DNA from: CAMCXT01 sp040403315
Lineage (GTDB): Bacteria; Bacteroidota; Bacteroidia; M30B66
Direction: 5' to 3'
NCBI GenBank assembly: GCA_040403315.1
Contig: JBBAKX010000001.1
Coordinates: 876,979-940,978, forward strand
Length of the DNA: 64,000 bases
Shown here piece by piece: positions 1 through 9,347 of the stretch. The notes beneath the pieces were generated by a model that saw only the letters and a list, made by a program, of their open reading frames with translations, did no database searches and had not been told where the DNA came from. The translations under genes and the position numbers were made by a program. The first letter of the stretch is position 1, and each line of letters opens with the position of its first letter.

Positions 1-1403
1 AGGTAGGAGAAATTGGTGAAGTAACCATAGTTGCAAGAAGCACCTTGCTGGTAAGTGATTCCCATGTGGAACAATTCTTCAGAAAAATTTTGAATTAATG
101 ATGCCTGTCCAACTGGAATTTCTGTTGTTGAAAAAGCTTTTCTACAGAACACCCATTCACCATTGCTGCCAGGAACGGGTTGGAAATCAGCAGCAGTAAT
201 ATAAGTATTGTTTCCATTCAGTGTAAAGGTGCTTTCAGAACCCGCTTTGATGGTTAAATTCAATTTGAAGTTTGCATTGCCAGTTCTGGTAAATCCAACT
301 TGGTTAGATCCAGTGCATTCTAATGATGGAATAATGGCTCCAGCAACTTGGTCGCCAACTCCTGAAATATGAAATACATAAATTGGATTGCTTCCTCTAA
401 TGAAGCCAGCCGCATCTGTAAAAGAGTAAATATATTGTTCTCCCGCGTTGAGCGTATCAACTGCCGTTAAACTACCATCAATGAAAATTTCAGTGCTGTC
501 TTCTGTAGCACATACATAGGCCTTATCAAGCCCACTTGAAAGGTCACCGCGAACAACAATATGTTTGAAGCCGCAATTTTCTACTGAAATCAATTGATCT
601 GCTGCCAAATCTGCTCCTCCTTCTGTGCCCGTTGGCGGAGGGTCAAGATCGATCATGTCGTCTTTAATGGTAACTGCCACCGGTCTGTCAGATTCGATTT
701 TTGTACCAGCAGGTCTAACTGCACCTAGGTAATCTGATGCCTCGCAGTAATACGTTTGACCGCGATTCATGTAAACCGAAAATGGAATGCCTGCTGGATG
801 GTTTAAAATGTCAACTGCAGGTGTAATGGTTACATTAGTAGAATCGTCTGTTGCAACAATAATAAACCCTGATCTTGGCTGAGGAATGTATGGGCTTCCC
901 CCTAGAGTTCTAGCATTTTCCCAAAGGGTTTGAAAGGGCGTGTAAAAGAGTGTTCCGTTTGCATTTTTCCCCTTTAGGGCAACCAAATCTCGGTTTGCTG
1001 CTGCACCCAATTCATAATATGCAGTAATCGGCGCAGTAGCTCGAACTAAAACACCTGTATTCATTACCGAATCCACAAAACGTATCTCGATTTGATTGAT
1101 GAATGCTGTTAGATTAACTGTTTGCGTAGAGTTCGCTGCCAAATTCACTACAATTGGAGCAAAAGAAAGATTTGCTGGTTGCCATATTGTAATTTGGGCA
1201 GGATCGGTTATTGTAGAAAGTACTAATTGTATTGGCCTATCTCTAAAGGCATTCCCATTAATTTCACCTTGAGTTCCTTGGGTAAGATCGGGGGGGCCAA
1301 ACCAAAATTCTTGATCAATTTGTGCTTTTAAATTCGGGGTAAAAATGAATAATCCCAGAATAAATGCTGATAATTTGATGAATTTAGTAGTTGTAAAATT
1401 CAT
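1..1403 (-). CDS. Secreted IgGFc-binding-domain protein, 3' part beyond window edge
   Basis: The reading frame starts at an ATG (complement of 1401-1403) and stays open for 467 codons to the window edge, so the C-terminus is missing. Residues 1-27 form a signal peptide (charged start, hydrophobic core, cleavage after LKA before QID). The following region has the conserved run of the IgGFc-binding N-terminal domain seen in many Bacteroidota surface proteins: a stretch on tolerating text such as VRATAPITAYYELG, then VALKGKN, a threonine-rich beta segment and PVAVTIKDDM. That domain is named from an intestinal mucin-like protein; its role in bacteria is unknown. A sorting domain for T9SS is expected in the missing part, which is inference. 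It lies downstream of the glycosyltransferase with a 152-base gap, so it is probably transcribed separately. Confidence 0.75.
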   Translation of the reverse strand, partial: MNFTTTKFIKLSAFILGLFIFTPNLKAQIDQEFWFGPPDLTQGTQGEINGNAFRDRPIQLVLSTITDPAQITIWQPANLSFAPIVVNLAANSTQTVNLTAFINQIEIRFVDSVMNTGVLVRATAPITAYYELGAAANRDLVALKGKNANGTLFYTPFQTLWENARTLGGSPYIPQPRSGFIIVATDDSTNVTITPAVDILNHPAGIPFSVYMNRGQTYYCEASDYLGAVRPAGTKIESDRPVAVTIKDDMIDLDPPPTGTEGGADLAADQLISVENCGFKHIVVRGDLSSGLDKAYVCATEDSTEIFIDGSLTAVDTLNAGEQYIYSFTDAAGFIRGSNPIYVFHISGVGDQVAGAIIPSLECTGSNQVGFTRTGNANFKLNLTIKAGSESTFTLNGNNTYITAADFQPVPGSNGEWVFCRKAFSTTEIPVGQASLIQNFSEELFHMGITYQQGASCNYGYFTNFSY

Positions 1404-1447
1404 TTTTATGAAGTTTAAATTTCTTGTTAAATATGAATAAGTACAAA

Positions 1448-1473
1448 GCCTATTTGAATTTAAACAATTAGGC
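1448..1473. other. Imperfect hairpin between the glycosyltransferase and the surface-protein gene
   Basis: GCCTATTTG at 1448-1456 pairs with CAATTAGGC at 1465-1473 with one T-T mismatch and an 8-base loop. On the minus strand it is followed by a short T-rich stretch. It could be a weak terminator for the glycosyltransferase operon or could overlap the promoter of the surface-protein gene (minus-strand TAGGCTTTG resembles the -7 box but has one extra spacer base). The rest of 1404-1555 is A+T-rich with nothing else recognised. Confidence 0.3.
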
Positions 1474-1555
1474 TCGGTTTGTTACTTGTATAGATTATTA
1501 AAGGTTACAAATTAAAGTCTAATTATTCATTTAACTATTGTTAACCCCTGTCAAT

Positions 1556-3511
1556 TTAACCTAAAATCTTACGTCCGATGCTTCTGAACGACTGATAAAT
1601 TATTGAGATATCATTCGATATTCTATAATCTTTTGCATATAAAATATTGGTTTGAATTCGCATTTGGTCGTCTGAGCCTAATTTGCTGAATGGATCCAAT
1701 GGATTTAAGACGCTCAATTTTAGCTTTGGTAATGAATCAGATATTGAGCCTGGTGAATAACCTACCCAGGTGAATTTCCCTATTAAACAATGAACTGCAT
1801 TCTTCAGTGCAGCGCTTGGTGACTTGGTAACGAACAACAATGGGAAAAATACCAAGAGTGTAAAAGAAAAAACAATATCGAGTGCGCGTTTTTTTCTGCG
1901 ATTTAATGGTCGGTCGATCGAGTTTAATCCTATTACATAAAGCTCTCCGCTTGTTTGAATCGAATTGCTGCCAATAATAAACAAGCTTTCAGGTGGTGCG
2001 ATTTTATATTCAAGTTCAGGATGATTTATTTTCATCATCTGATTCATAATTTCGCTGCTGCTTAGGTCTTTCCCGCAAAATATCAATTCATTAATGCCAA
2101 AAATCTCAACCATTTCTTTTAACCTTCCAATATTACCGGCATAACCTTTTGGAATATACTCTTGGTCTAAAGGGTTTATAATACCTATATAAGCAGTTTT
2201 TACAGGCGATTGATTTATCAATGCTTTGATTCTGCTTGCTTCATCCATTCCTCCAATCAACAAAATGCGCTTTAATTCTCTTCTTTCAGGGAAGAAGGTT
2301 TTGTAATTGATTAAATTAATTGATGATCGAATTCCTGATGCTGAAAGTGCCGCCCATGCTGCACCAACTAAAGTTAAAAACCTTGAGTAGCGATAAGTTT
2401 CTGGAAGCAATGCATAAACCAACAAAATGATTACAGTACCAGTTAATACACCTCTTACTGCAGCGCCTGTTCGATGAGGTTTTTCATATGCACCATTGAG
2501 CCACATGCTAGTAATCCATGCGAGAATATAAAGCGGAACAGCAATCCACATGAATGAGTAAGGGTAGTAAATCCCGCTTTTTATTGCCCAATATGATTTA
2601 AGCGCAAACATGCCTCCGAAGAATAGTGAGCCATCTAACAGTGGAAGCCATACTGATCCAGCTAATCGCTTCATTATAGAGAAACCAGCTCTTAAGTAAA
2701 CAGCCAAATTGATCAGCAATGAAAACACTTTTGCATTTCCTGGGGAAAAATGTTTCCGGGCAAAAATGATCATCGCTTGATAAAACACAAAAACGTAATT
2801 TATCGATGATTTTTTTGTGCTCTCTCCTCGATAATGAATTACCCTAGTTTTTGGATGGTAATAAATTTTAAATCCAACTTGGGTGATTCTATAACTTAAG
2901 TCGATGTCTTCCCCATACATAAAAAAGGCTTCATCCAATAAGCCAGATTTGTTGAGCGCCTCTTTTCGCATAAACATGAATGCACCCGATAGCACTTCAA
3001 TTGCATGCGTTTCTTCTGGATTAAGAAATCCTAAATGATATTTACCAAATCTTTTCGATTTTGGGAAGATAGTGCTTAGTCCGAATATCTTATAAAAAGC
3101 AACTTCAGGCGTAGGTAAACCTCGTTTCGATTCTGGTAGATAATTCCCTTTGCCATCAATTAGTTTTACTCCACAAGCACCTGCATCTGGGTGCTCATCC
3201 ATGAATTGCAAACAGGTATGAAAAGTATCCTCTTCAACAACAGTATCGGGGTTCAACAACAAAACATATTGCCCTTTTGATATTGTAATCGCTTGGTTGT
3301 TAGCTTTCGAAAATCCAGTATTTTGTTTATTGTCGATCAGGATAGCCTGTGGAAACTTTTCCTTCACCATCTCTACCGATCCATCAACGGAGTGATTGTC
3401 TACTACAAATACCTCGCCCTCAATGCCATCCATGGCCTTAAAGACCGACTTTAGGCATTGTTCAAGAAAATGCTCTACGTTATAGTTAACAATAACGACT
3501 GAAAGCTTCAT
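1556..3511 (-). CDS. Glycosyltransferase family 2 fused to a degenerate sugar-transferase (phosphoglycosyl transferase-like) membrane module
   Basis: Residues 1-240 are a GT2 rhamnosyl-transferase-like domain: MKLSVVIVNYN start, NPD nucleotide-binding motif at 87-89 and EDIDLS at 201-206. About four hydrophobic helices follow between 285 and 392. Residues 412-500 look like the CoA-binding-like Rossmann domain of bacterial sugar transferases (RILLIGG...). Residues 541-560 match the re-entrant helix of that family (KRALDIVFSF), and a weak echo of its MSLVGPRP motif appears as TWVGYSPG near 581. The catalytic Asp-Glu pair and the RPGLTG segment of active phosphoglycosyl transferases are not visible, so this half is probably structural. 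Likely role: adding sugars to a lipid-linked surface glycan at the inner membrane. It follows queE by 4 bases and probably shares the ffh operon. Confidence 0.8.
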   Translation of the reverse strand: MKLSVVIVNYNVEHFLEQCLKSVFKAMDGIEGEVFVVDNHSVDGSVEMVKEKFPQAILIDNKQNTGFSKANNQAITISKGQYVLLLNPDTVVEEDTFHTCLQFMDEHPDAGACGVKLIDGKGNYLPESKRGLPTPEVAFYKIFGLSTIFPKSKRFGKYHLGFLNPEETHAIEVLSGAFMFMRKEALNKSGLLDEAFFMYGEDIDLSYRITQVGFKIYYHPKTRVIHYRGESTKKSSINYVFVFYQAMIIFARKHFSPGNAKVFSLLINLAVYLRAGFSIMKRLAGSVWLPLLDGSLFFGGMFALKSYWAIKSGIYYPYSFMWIAVPLYILAWITSMWLNGAYEKPHRTGAAVRGVLTGTVIILLVYALLPETYRYSRFLTLVGAAWAALSASGIRSSINLINYKTFFPERRELKRILLIGGMDEASRIKALINQSPVKTAYIGIINPLDQEYIPKGYAGNIGRLKEMVEIFGINELIFCGKDLSSSEIMNQMMKINHPELEYKIAPPESLFIIGSNSIQTSGELYVIGLNSIDRPLNRRKKRALDIVFSFTLLVFFPLLFVTKSPSAALKNAVHCLIGKFTWVGYSPGSISDSLPKLKLSVLNPLDPFSKLGSDDQMRIQTNILYAKDYRISNDISIIYQSFRSIGRKILG

Positions 3512-3515
3512 TCAA

Positions 3516-4157
3516 TTAAGGGATATTCATGTATTTGTGGGTTTGCAAAGAAACTCTCCATTTTGGATTATTTTTCACAAAATCAATGATTTCAGGTAGT
3601 AGAACCTCCGATTTGCTCCACTCAGGTTGAAGAAACAATGCGCAATTTGCACCAATTTCTAATGAATGCTTTTCTGCCCAATCGAAATCACTTCTATTAA
3701 AAACAATCACTTTTAACTCATCGGCACGCTGCAGCATATCGACCCGAGGGCTTTTGAATTTCTTTGGTGAAACGCACACCCAATCGAAAAAACCACTCAT
3801 CGGATAAGCTCCAGAGGTTTCTAAAAATATCTTTAAACCTTTAGCTTTTAATGCTTTAGTAAGAGGGCCCAGGTTATACATTAAGGGCTCTCCCCCTGTA
3901 ATCACGATAGCTTTTGCTTCATGGCTCATCGCTTTTTCGATTACCTCTTCAATGGATCGAAGTGGATGCAAATCAGCATTCCAAGATTCTTTTACATCAC
4001 ACCAATGGCAGCCAACATCACAACCTCCAAGTCGAATAAAATAGGCTGCAAATCCAGTATTGGCTCCCTCACCTTGTATGGTATAGAAATCTTCCATTAC
4101 CGGTAAAAGCAAACCCGTGTCTAGGGCAATTTGTTGATCTTCAGAGAGTGCTCTCAT
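3516..4157 (-). CDS. queE: 7-carboxy-7-deazaguanine synthase (radical SAM)
   Basis: QueE converts 6-carboxy-tetrahydropterin to 7-carboxy-7-deazaguanine on the route to the tRNA base queuosine. The product begins with a short leader, then MEDFYTIQGEG and GGCDVGCHWCD. The three cysteines form the CX3CX2C cluster typical of QueE, and ITGGEPL is the SAM-binding glycine motif. I place the start at the ATG (complement of 4155-4157), whose first base is shared with the folD stop in a TAATG overlap; this gives the usual ~20-residue leader. An in-frame ATG at 4181 would add eight residues and overlap folD by 25 bases. No other queuosine genes are in the window. It sits third in the ffh-folD-queE minus-strand run. 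Confidence 0.93.
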   Translation of the reverse strand: MRALSEDQQIALDTGLLLPVMEDFYTIQGEGANTGFAAYFIRLGGCDVGCHWCDVKESWNADLHPLRSIEEVIEKAMSHEAKAIVITGGEPLMYNLGPLTKALKAKGLKIFLETSGAYPMSGFFDWVCVSPKKFKSPRVDMLQRADELKVIVFNRSDFDWAEKHSLEIGANCALFLQPEWSKSEVLLPEIIDFVKNNPKWRVSLQTHKYMNIP

Positions 4158-5038
4158 TACATCAAAGTATTTCGCTTCCATGCTTCAAGTGTATTTTGCA
4201 TCAGCGCAGCAATGGTCATCGCGCCAACACCTCCTGGAACTGGAGTGATCCAGCTACATTTTTCAGCAAGGGGCTGAAATTCTGCATCCCCAAGGATTTT
4301 GTACCCTTTTGGAGAAGTAGTATCAATAACCCTTGTTATTCCAACGTCTATTACAATTGCGCCAGGTTTTACCATGTCGGCCTTTAAAAACTCAGGTATC
4401 CCTATAGCGGCCACAACCAAGTCAGCCTGAAGTGTAATCGATTTTAAATCGGTCGTTCTACTGTGGCAAAGCGTAACAGTGCAGTTGCCTGGGTTTTGAT
4501 TTCTGCTCAGAAGCACGCTTAACGGTGTACCAACGATGTTACTGCGTCCAATTATAACGGCATGCATACCTGCCGTGTTGATTTTATAAAACTCTAAAAG
4601 CATCATGATACCTTTTGGAGTAGCAGGAACAAATCCTGGAAGGCCCAACAACAAGCGACCTAAACTTCCTGGATGAAATCCATCTACATCCTTTGTTGGA
4701 TCTATCCGAAGTGTAACTTCATCAGAATCTATATGTTTCGGAAGGGGTAGTTGAACAATGATTCCATCCAAAGTATCATCCGCGTTGAGTTTGTCAACGG
4801 TTTCGATTAGCTCTTGTTGCGAAACAGTTTCTGGGAAACGAATCAGGGTAGATTCAAACCCGATTTCTTTGCAGGTTTTTACTTTCGAAGCCACGTAGGT
4901 TACGCTCGCACCATCATTTCCTACCAACACTGCAGCCAAATGTGGCTTACGACTACCTTTTGATGTTCCCGAAAATACTTCTGAAGTAATTTTTTCCTTA
5001 TAAGCTGATGCGCAGCTTTTCCCATCCAGAATCTGCAT
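4157..5038 (-). CDS. folD: Bifunctional methylenetetrahydrofolate dehydrogenase / methenyltetrahydrofolate cyclohydrolase
   Basis: FolD interconverts 5,10-methylene-, 5,10-methenyl- and 10-formyl-tetrahydrofolate in the cytoplasm. The 293-residue product has the family landmarks: YVASKVKTCKEIGF with the catalytic Lys, QLPLPKHID, PTKDVDGFHPGSLGRL, a GRSNIVGTPLSVLL nucleotide-binding loop and the closing PVPGGVGAMTIAALMQNT. Length is normal. The start is one base past the stop of ffh and the stop overlaps the start of queE, so the three are very likely one transcript with translational coupling. Confidence 0.96.
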   Translation of the reverse strand: MQILDGKSCASAYKEKITSEVFSGTSKGSRKPHLAAVLVGNDGASVTYVASKVKTCKEIGFESTLIRFPETVSQQELIETVDKLNADDTLDGIIVQLPLPKHIDSDEVTLRIDPTKDVDGFHPGSLGRLLLGLPGFVPATPKGIMMLLEFYKINTAGMHAVIIGRSNIVGTPLSVLLSRNQNPGNCTVTLCHSRTTDLKSITLQADLVVAAIGIPEFLKADMVKPGAIVIDVGITRVIDTTSPKGYKILGDAEFQPLAEKCSWITPVPGGVGAMTIAALMQNTLEAWKRNTLM

Positions 5039-5039
5039 T

Positions 5040-6374
5040 TTAATTGCGCGCTTTAGGCATGTTGCGCATCATTGCCGACATGGCTGTTGGGTTCGACATC
5101 ATGCGCATCACTTTTCTAGTTTCTTCGAATTGCTTAAGTAACTTGTTTACTTCTTGAATATTTGTACCGCTTCCATCAGCAATGCGTTTTCTTCTACTTC
5201 CATTGATAATCGAAGGTTCGTCGCGCTCTTGCGGTGTCATCGACATAATAATGGCTTCAATACTTTTGAAAGCATCATCTTCAATTTCTACATCCTTTAA
5301 TGCTTTTCCAGCACCTGGTATCATTCCAACAAGATCTTTCAAATTCCCCATTTTTTTGATTTGTTGAATTTGTTCGTAGAAGTCGACAAAACTGAAGGTG
5401 TTTTTCGCAATCTTCTTTTGGAGTTTCCTTGCTTGCTCTTCATCAAAGTTTTCTTGGGCTCTTTCAACAAGCGAAATAATATCACCCATCCCAAGAATTC
5501 TATCTGCCATTCGATTTGGATAGAAGATATCGAGCGCTTCCATTTTCTCGCCTGTACCAACAAACTTGATTGGTTTGTTCACAACAGAACGAATGGTTAG
5601 TGCCGCTCCACCTCTAGTATCACCATCAAGTTTAGTTAAGACCACCCCATCATAATCGATCCGATCGTTAAAGGCTTTTGCAGTATTCACGGCATCTTGA
5701 CCTGTCATTGAATCTACAACGAACAAAGTTTCTTGGGGCTGAACGGCCTTTTTAACTTTAGAAATTTCATTCATCATATCCTCGTCGATCGCTAAACGAC
5801 CGGCAGTGTCTATGATGATTACATTTTTTCCAGTTGCCTTTCCATGAGCAATTGCTGCCTGCGCAATCCCAACTGGGTCTTTACTTATTTCATCGGCATA
5901 AACTTCCACACCGATTTGTTCTCCTAATACTTTCAGCTGGTTGATTGCTGCTGGACGATAGACGTCGCCAGCTACCAACAGTACATTTCGGTTTTTTTTG
6001 GTTTTTAAGTAGTTGGCTAACTTCCCTGAAAAGGTTGTTTTACCACTTCCTTGTAAGCCAGCAATAAGAATTACTGCAGGTGTGCCATTGAGATTGATAT
6101 CGGTTTTTTCACCGCCCATCAAGGCGCTCAACTCATCGTGGGTAATCTTGGTAAGTAACTGCCCTGGTGAAACCGCCGTAAGTACATTCTCGCCAAGTGC
6201 TTTTTCTTTCACCCTGTCGGTAAAATCTTTGGCTATTTTATAATTAACGTCAGCATCCAACAAGGCTTTTCGAATCTCCTTTACCGTTTCGGCAACATTG
6301 ATTTCTGAAATTTTACCCTGTCCTTTAAGTACTTTAAAGGCGCGGTCGAATTTTTCACTTAAATTCTCAAACAT
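5040..6374 (-). CDS. ffh: Signal recognition particle protein (SRP54)
   Basis: Ffh binds signal sequences of nascent inner-membrane and exported proteins and, with 4.5S RNA and FtsY, docks ribosomes at the membrane. The product (444 aa) has the N helical bundle (1-90), the G domain with GLQGSGKTTFSGKLA P-loop, DTAGR and TKLDGDTRGG, and a C-terminal methionine-rich M domain ending MRMMSNPTAMSAMMRNMPKARN. The M domain contains the SRP RNA-binding helix region SRRKRIADGSGTNIQEVN. It is first in the minus-strand operon ffh-folD-queE. It diverges from the WG-repeat gene across a 97-base gap. Confidence 0.97.
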   Translation of the reverse strand: MFENLSEKFDRAFKVLKGQGKISEINVAETVKEIRKALLDADVNYKIAKDFTDRVKEKALGENVLTAVSPGQLLTKITHDELSALMGGEKTDINLNGTPAVILIAGLQGSGKTTFSGKLANYLKTKKNRNVLLVAGDVYRPAAINQLKVLGEQIGVEVYADEISKDPVGIAQAAIAHGKATGKNVIIIDTAGRLAIDEDMMNEISKVKKAVQPQETLFVVDSMTGQDAVNTAKAFNDRIDYDGVVLTKLDGDTRGGAALTIRSVVNKPIKFVGTGEKMEALDIFYPNRMADRILGMGDIISLVERAQENFDEEQARKLQKKIAKNTFSFVDFYEQIQQIKKMGNLKDLVGMIPGAGKALKDVEIEDDAFKSIEAIIMSMTPQERDEPSIINGSRRKRIADGSGTNIQEVNKLLKQFEETRKVMRMMSNPTAMSAMMRNMPKARN

Positions 6375-6403
6375 GTCTGCTAAATATTTTCTGAAAAGGA
6401 GTG

Positions 6404-6411
6404 CAAAATTA
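6404..6411 (-). promoter_or_regulatory. Candidate -7 box of the ffh operon
   Basis: The complement reads TAATTTTG, a perfect match to the Bacteroidota -7 consensus TAnnTTTG, about 30 bases before the ffh ATG. I do not see a TTG at the expected 17-23 base distance, so only half the promoter is supported. Confidence 0.45.
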
Positions 6412-6471
6412 CAAAATTGCAGCCCGATCGGTACTTTATTTGTAGCCGCAAACGCGTCATTTTTTTTGCCT

Positions 6472-7458
6472 ATGAAAACCTATGCTTTCTTAATACTTTT
6501 TCTTTCTATAACATCCTTATATTCACAAGTTAACGATTCAATATTTCCTGTTAAGGGCAAGAAGTATTTTTGTTACGTAGATGCTTCTTCCAAACCTATC
6601 ACGGAAGAAAAATTCACCTTGGCCAGACCATTTCAAGATGGAATTGCCGTTGCCTCCGATAAATCAACTACAGGACTCTTTGATCCTTTACTTGGGTTGA
6701 TTAATTATTCAGGCGATTGGATTACCCAAGTTGAATTTGAGAAAATTGGTGATTTCAATGAAGGTGTTGCACCTGCAAAACGCAAAGGGAAATGGGGCTT
6801 AATTGGATCCGACGGAAAAGTGAGCATGCCTTTCTCATTCGATGAACTTGACAAATCAAACGAAGGGTTGATCGGTGTTCGTGTTGGCTTAAAATGGGGA
6901 TACAGTGATTACTTCGGGAACCTGAAATTGTCGCCTAAGTTCGATCAAGTTACACCTTTTGAGCAGGGTAGGGCCATTGTAAAATTAGGTAGCCGATGGA
7001 TTGTAATTGACCAATTGGGGAAACAAGCAATTAGGGGCGACTGGGATTTCGCAGAGCAATTCTCAGAAGGGGTCGCTGCAGTTAAATTCGCAGGAGGCTC
7101 GTGGAATTTTATCGACACTTCAGGCCAACGGTCATTTCCATTAGCTTTTAAAGATGTAAAGCCCTTCAAAGAGGGTAGAGCTGCAGTTTTGGTGGATGGC
7201 TATTGGGGTTTTATTGACCATAGCGGCAAAGAAGTTGTGCCTACTGTCTATTTTAAAGTAGGCGATTTTTCAGAGGGTTATGCGACTGTACAATACAAAG
7301 GGAAATGGGGGTATGTTGATCGATATGGTAAAGTAATCGTTCGTGCAATTTACAATCAAGCTGAACAATTTAAGCATGGCTTAGGCAGAGTGAAGGATGG
7401 CAACGGAAGGTATCATTACATAAATAAACAAGGCCTCATTGTACAATCTGACTACTAA
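6472..7458 (+). CDS. Exported WG-repeat protein
   Basis: I start the gene at ATG 6472, because a frame open further upstream would run antisense into ffh. From here the product opens with a signal peptide (MKTYAFLILFLSITSLYS, then QVNDS). The rest is a chain of about six WG repeats of 45-50 residues, with signatures such as GKWGLIGSDGKV, LKWGYSDYFGNL, GYWGFIDHSGKE and GKWGYVDRYGKV, each followed by a hydrophobic F/Y-rich strand and an EG/EGR turn. WG repeats are common in Bacteroidota envelope proteins; the function is unknown. The gene ends five bases before the stop of argS, which converges on it. Confidence 0.85.
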   Translation: MKTYAFLILFLSITSLYSQVNDSIFPVKGKKYFCYVDASSKPITEEKFTLARPFQDGIAVASDKSTTGLFDPLLGLINYSGDWITQVEFEKIGDFNEGVAPAKRKGKWGLIGSDGKVSMPFSFDELDKSNEGLIGVRVGLKWGYSDYFGNLKLSPKFDQVTPFEQGRAIVKLGSRWIVIDQLGKQAIRGDWDFAEQFSEGVAAVKFAGGSWNFIDTSGQRSFPLAFKDVKPFKEGRAAVLVDGYWGFIDHSGKEVVPTVYFKVGDFSEGYATVQYKGKWGYVDRYGKVIVRAIYNQAEQFKHGLGRVKDGNGRYHYINKQGLIVQSDY

Positions 7459-7463
7459 GAAAA

Positions 7464-9347
7464 TTACATTCGTTGAGGCATAACAATCCCCAGTAACCCC
7501 ATCGCTTTTTCTAAAGTTTGACCAGTTTTTCTCGCAAGTTCAAGTCTGAAAGATGCCAAGTCTCTGTTTTCCTCTTTTAGAATGCTGAATTCATGGTAAA
7601 AGTGGTTGAATTGTTTCGCCAATTCGTAGGCATAATTTGCAACCAATGATGGATTGTAGCTATCTGCTGCTGCCTGAATGGTTTCATGATATTGTTCGAG
7701 TGTTCTAATTAGGGTTCGATGTGATGCTTCATTTTCAATAGCATCGGCATTGTAACCCTCAGCAACAATGCCAACCGATTTTCTTAAAACACTTTGAATC
7801 CTTGCGAAGCTGTATTGAATAAATGGTCCCGTGTTCCCATTAATGTCTATAGATTCTTCTGGATTGAAAATCATTCTTTTCTTAGGGTCTACCTTCAGAA
7901 TGAAATACTTCAATGCAGCCATTCCAATTCGCTCATACAACTCAGCCAATTCGGATGAATTACTTGTTTCTGTTTTGCCTAGTTCTTCAGATTTCTTTTT
8001 GGCTTCGGCGATTACTTCGTCGATCAAATCATCTGCATCAACAACAGTTCCTTCGCGCGATTTCATTTTTCCAGTCGGAAGATCAACCATGCCGTAAGAC
8101 AAATGATAGATTCCGTCGGCCCAAGCATATCCAAGTTTTCGAAGGATCAGTTGAAGTACTTTGAAATGATAATCTTGCTCATTACCAACTACATACACAT
8201 AATTTCCTGCCCTGTATTCATCAGCTCTAAGCACTGCAGTTCCTAAGTCTTGGGTCATATAAACTGAAGTACCGTCGGAACGAAGGAGCAGTTTATGGTC
8301 GAGGCCATCAGCGGTGAGGTCAATCCAAACAGAACCGTCTTCTTTTTTGTAGAGCACACCAGCACTTAAGCCGGAATCAACCAATTCTTTTCCAAGTAAA
8401 TAGGTTTGAGATTCGTAGTAAATTTTGTCGAAGCTCACTCCTAATCTTTTGTACGTAACATCAAATCCTTCATAAACCCATTCATTCATGGTCTTCCACA
8501 ATTGAATGGTTGCTTCATCGCCAGCTTCCCATTGGCGAAGCATTTCAGCGGCCTCTTTCATTAAATCAGTTGCCGAATTGGCCAGTAACTTTAGTTCCCC
8601 TTTAAGCTCTTCTTGTTTCTCTGAAGTTGATTGATTGTATTTTTCGACAATTGCAGCGGCCTTTAAGGTTTGCTTCTCATCTAAGTCGCTGAAATCACCA
8701 CCTGAAATTTTCGATAAGATTGGCTCCGACTGAACTTTGAGCGCTTTATCGAACTCAACATAATATTTCCCAATTAAATGATCTCCTTTGATTCCAGTCG
8801 ATTCGGGAGTTTCGTTGAGTCCTGATTTCTGCCAAGCAATCATCGATTTGCAAATGTGAACTCCTCTGTCATTTACAAGATTTACTTTGATCACTTTTCT
8901 ACCTGAGGCTTCTACAATATTGGCAACTGCTGCACCCAACAGATTATTCCTAACATGTCCAAGATGCAAGGGCTTGTTCGTGTTGGGTGATGAATATTCG
9001 ATCATTACTGGAGCTTTCTTCAAATCGGGTTCAGTTGCATCTGCACTGAAAGTATTCAAGTAAGTAATCCAGAAATTGAAAGTTAAGCTAATGTTAAGAA
9101 AGCCATTGGCTATATTATAAGATCCAGCTTCTGGGTTTTGCTTACAAAAAGCTTCACCTATTTCTTGGGCTGTTTGAGCTGGATTCTTTTCTGATAGCTT
9201 TGTTAACCCAAAGCAAACTAAGGTAAAGTCGCCTTCAACATCCTTTCGGGTTGGTTGGATCACCAATGGATTGCTTCCAGTATTTCCGTATAGACCAATT
9301 AAGGTTTTGCCAAGCGCATTGCCAAGCCACTGTTCAGGTTTTATCAT
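7464..9347 (-). CDS. argS: Arginyl-tRNA synthetase
   Basis: Class Ia synthetase charging tRNA-Arg. The 627-residue product has an N-terminal Add1-like domain (1-105), the HIGH motif as HLGH at 128-131 within SSPNTNKPLHLGHVRNN, a catalytic Rossmann core, a KMSKS-type loop seen as GKMKSREG, and a helical DALR anticodon-binding domain at the C-terminus. It overlaps the upstream arginase gene by four bases (ATGA), so the two are co-transcribed and probably translationally coupled. Slightly longer than the common ~580 aa because of a Glu/Lys-rich insert around residues 205-250. Confidence 0.96.
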   Translation of the reverse strand: MIKPEQWLGNALGKTLIGLYGNTGSNPLVIQPTRKDVEGDFTLVCFGLTKLSEKNPAQTAQEIGEAFCKQNPEAGSYNIANGFLNISLTFNFWITYLNTFSADATEPDLKKAPVMIEYSSPNTNKPLHLGHVRNNLLGAAVANIVEASGRKVIKVNLVNDRGVHICKSMIAWQKSGLNETPESTGIKGDHLIGKYYVEFDKALKVQSEPILSKISGGDFSDLDEKQTLKAAAIVEKYNQSTSEKQEELKGELKLLANSATDLMKEAAEMLRQWEAGDEATIQLWKTMNEWVYEGFDVTYKRLGVSFDKIYYESQTYLLGKELVDSGLSAGVLYKKEDGSVWIDLTADGLDHKLLLRSDGTSVYMTQDLGTAVLRADEYRAGNYVYVVGNEQDYHFKVLQLILRKLGYAWADGIYHLSYGMVDLPTGKMKSREGTVVDADDLIDEVIAEAKKKSEELGKTETSNSSELAELYERIGMAALKYFILKVDPKKRMIFNPEESIDINGNTGPFIQYSFARIQSVLRKSVGIVAEGYNADAIENEASHRTLIRTLEQYHETIQAAADSYNPSLVANYAYELAKQFNHFYHEFSILKEENRDLASFRLELARKTGQTLEKAMGLLGIVMPQRM

